Assembly (NCBI GenBank): GCA_002842285.1
Contig: PHCJ01000004.1
Coordinates: 1 to 64,000 of the forward strand
DNA from: Betaproteobacteria bacterium HGW-Betaproteobacteria-22
GTDB taxonomy: Bacteria > Pseudomonadota > Gammaproteobacteria > Burkholderiales > Methylophilaceae
Direction: 5' to 3'
DNA: 64,000 bases
Part shown: piece after piece, positions 63,701 through 64,000 of the stretch
How positions within the stretch are numbered: the first letter of the stretch is position 1
Layout: each line of letters begins with the position of its first letter
Translations under genes and position numbers: made by a program
The notes under the pieces: generated by a model
Told to the model about the DNA's origin: nothing
What the model saw: only the letters and a program-made list of their open reading frames with translations
The model's database searches: none

Positions 63701-64000
63701 ATGCCACTTAATCACCTCTTGCTATTAAGCCTGTTGAGTTTGGCACTCTGCGCCTGCGGCCGCACTGAAGCACCGCAGAAACCGCCACCCAATCTGCCAT
63801 TGGTGACAACCGCGGAGGTTCAATCACAGCCATTAGAAATTACTGAAGAAGCGGTTGGCAGCCTGGAAGGCCTGATTGACCCCACGCTGGGCGCCGAGAT
63901 TGCTGCGCGTGTGGTTAAAGTACACGTGGGCGTGGGTGATCGGGTTAAAAAGGGGCAACTCATTGCAACGCTCGATGTGAGTGATTTCAATATGCAGCTT
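63701..64000 (+). CDS. RND efflux membrane-fusion lipoprotein (partial, cut by window end)
   Basis: The first 100 codons of an open frame are visible. MPLNHLLLLSLLSLALCAC gives a signal peptide with lipobox and Cys19, followed by a Pro-rich linker. The barrel-sandwich and lipoyl-type segments (PLEITEEAVGSLEGLIDPTLGAEIAARVVKVHVGVGDRVKKGQLIATLDVSDFNMQL) are typical of HlyD/AcrA-type periplasmic adaptors. An RND pump gene is expected just beyond the window. The substrate is unknown. Confidence 0.85.
   Translation, partial: MPLNHLLLLSLLSLALCACGRTEAPQKPPPNLPLVTTAEVQSQPLEITEEAVGSLEGLIDPTLGAEIAARVVKVHVGVGDRVKKGQLIATLDVSDFNMQL

Overview
The window looks like a chromosomal segment of a betaproteobacterium, most likely in or near the Methylophilaceae (Methylotenera/Methylophilus type). 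This is inferred from gene content and order and from moderate GC content; no database search was possible. The markers are rpsU-yqeY-dnaG-rpoD, rpsP-rimM-trmD-rplS, ruvC/A/B running into tol-pal, a MidA/FolM/TtcA group, a PP0621-PilS-PilR-AmpD group, and the DUF3106/DUF3619/sigma-factor set. Most of the 64 kb is housekeeping DNA in good order. The accessory material is at the left end and in intergenic repeats.

Left end (1-5.5 kb, AT-rich). The inward end of an IS3-like insertion sequence interrupts a small reading frame. A probably truncated conserved gene follows. Next comes a complete restriction-modification system: a C-type controller with an upstream C-box pair, an HNH endonuclease resembling the Alw26I/Eco31I/Esp3I type IIS family, and, converging on it, a gamma-type adenine methyltransferase gene and a cytosine-5 methyltransferase gene. 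The cytosine enzyme is circularly permuted (motifs IX-X before I-VIII). The island stops at the 3' end of tRNA-Ile(CAU), which lies beside rpoD as ileX does in E. coli.

5.8-19.2 kb. rpoD, dnaG, yqeY and rpsU form the macromolecular-synthesis operon. tsaD diverges from it. plsY, folB, xerD and an alkyl-DNA repair gene follow, then the rplS-trmD-rimM-rpsP operon (S16 has a long Ala/Lys-rich tail), then queC and queE.

19.4-30 kb (all minus strand). A long co-directional run reads ruvC, a UbiA-type prenyltransferase, ruvA, an AI-2E-type permease, ruvB, ybgC, tolQ, tolR, tolA, tolB, pal and cpoB, with yebC upstream. Several 4-bp overlaps suggest translational coupling.

30-49.4 kb. This part holds an EamA transporter, a CBS protein, TrhP/YegQ, YjbQ, a prepilin with a good sigma-54 promoter match, an orphan membrane histidine kinase, the System II cytochrome c maturation pair ccsB-resB beside a di-heme cytochrome, engB, trmB, midA, a pteridine reductase, ttcA, topA and a PBP7-type endopeptidase.

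49.6-64 kb. This part holds a GcvH-like protein, an unrecognised coiled-coil protein, holC, pepA, lptF-lptG, the ECF sigma-DUF3619-DUF3106-RDD cluster, PP0621-pilS-pilR, a Ca2+/cation antiporter, ampD and the start of an RND membrane-fusion lipoprotein cut by the window edge.

Spread between these genes is a family of non-coding elements that the gene annotation does not explain. Several share terminal inverted repeats close to AACCCAGATTTTCCATTAG, in short (about 90-110 bp) and long (about 280-295 bp) forms. The long ones carry a hairpin followed by GATGACCTTTACGGTTA, and this module also recurs without recognisable ends. Together with the permuted methyltransferase, this is the most unusual content of the window.
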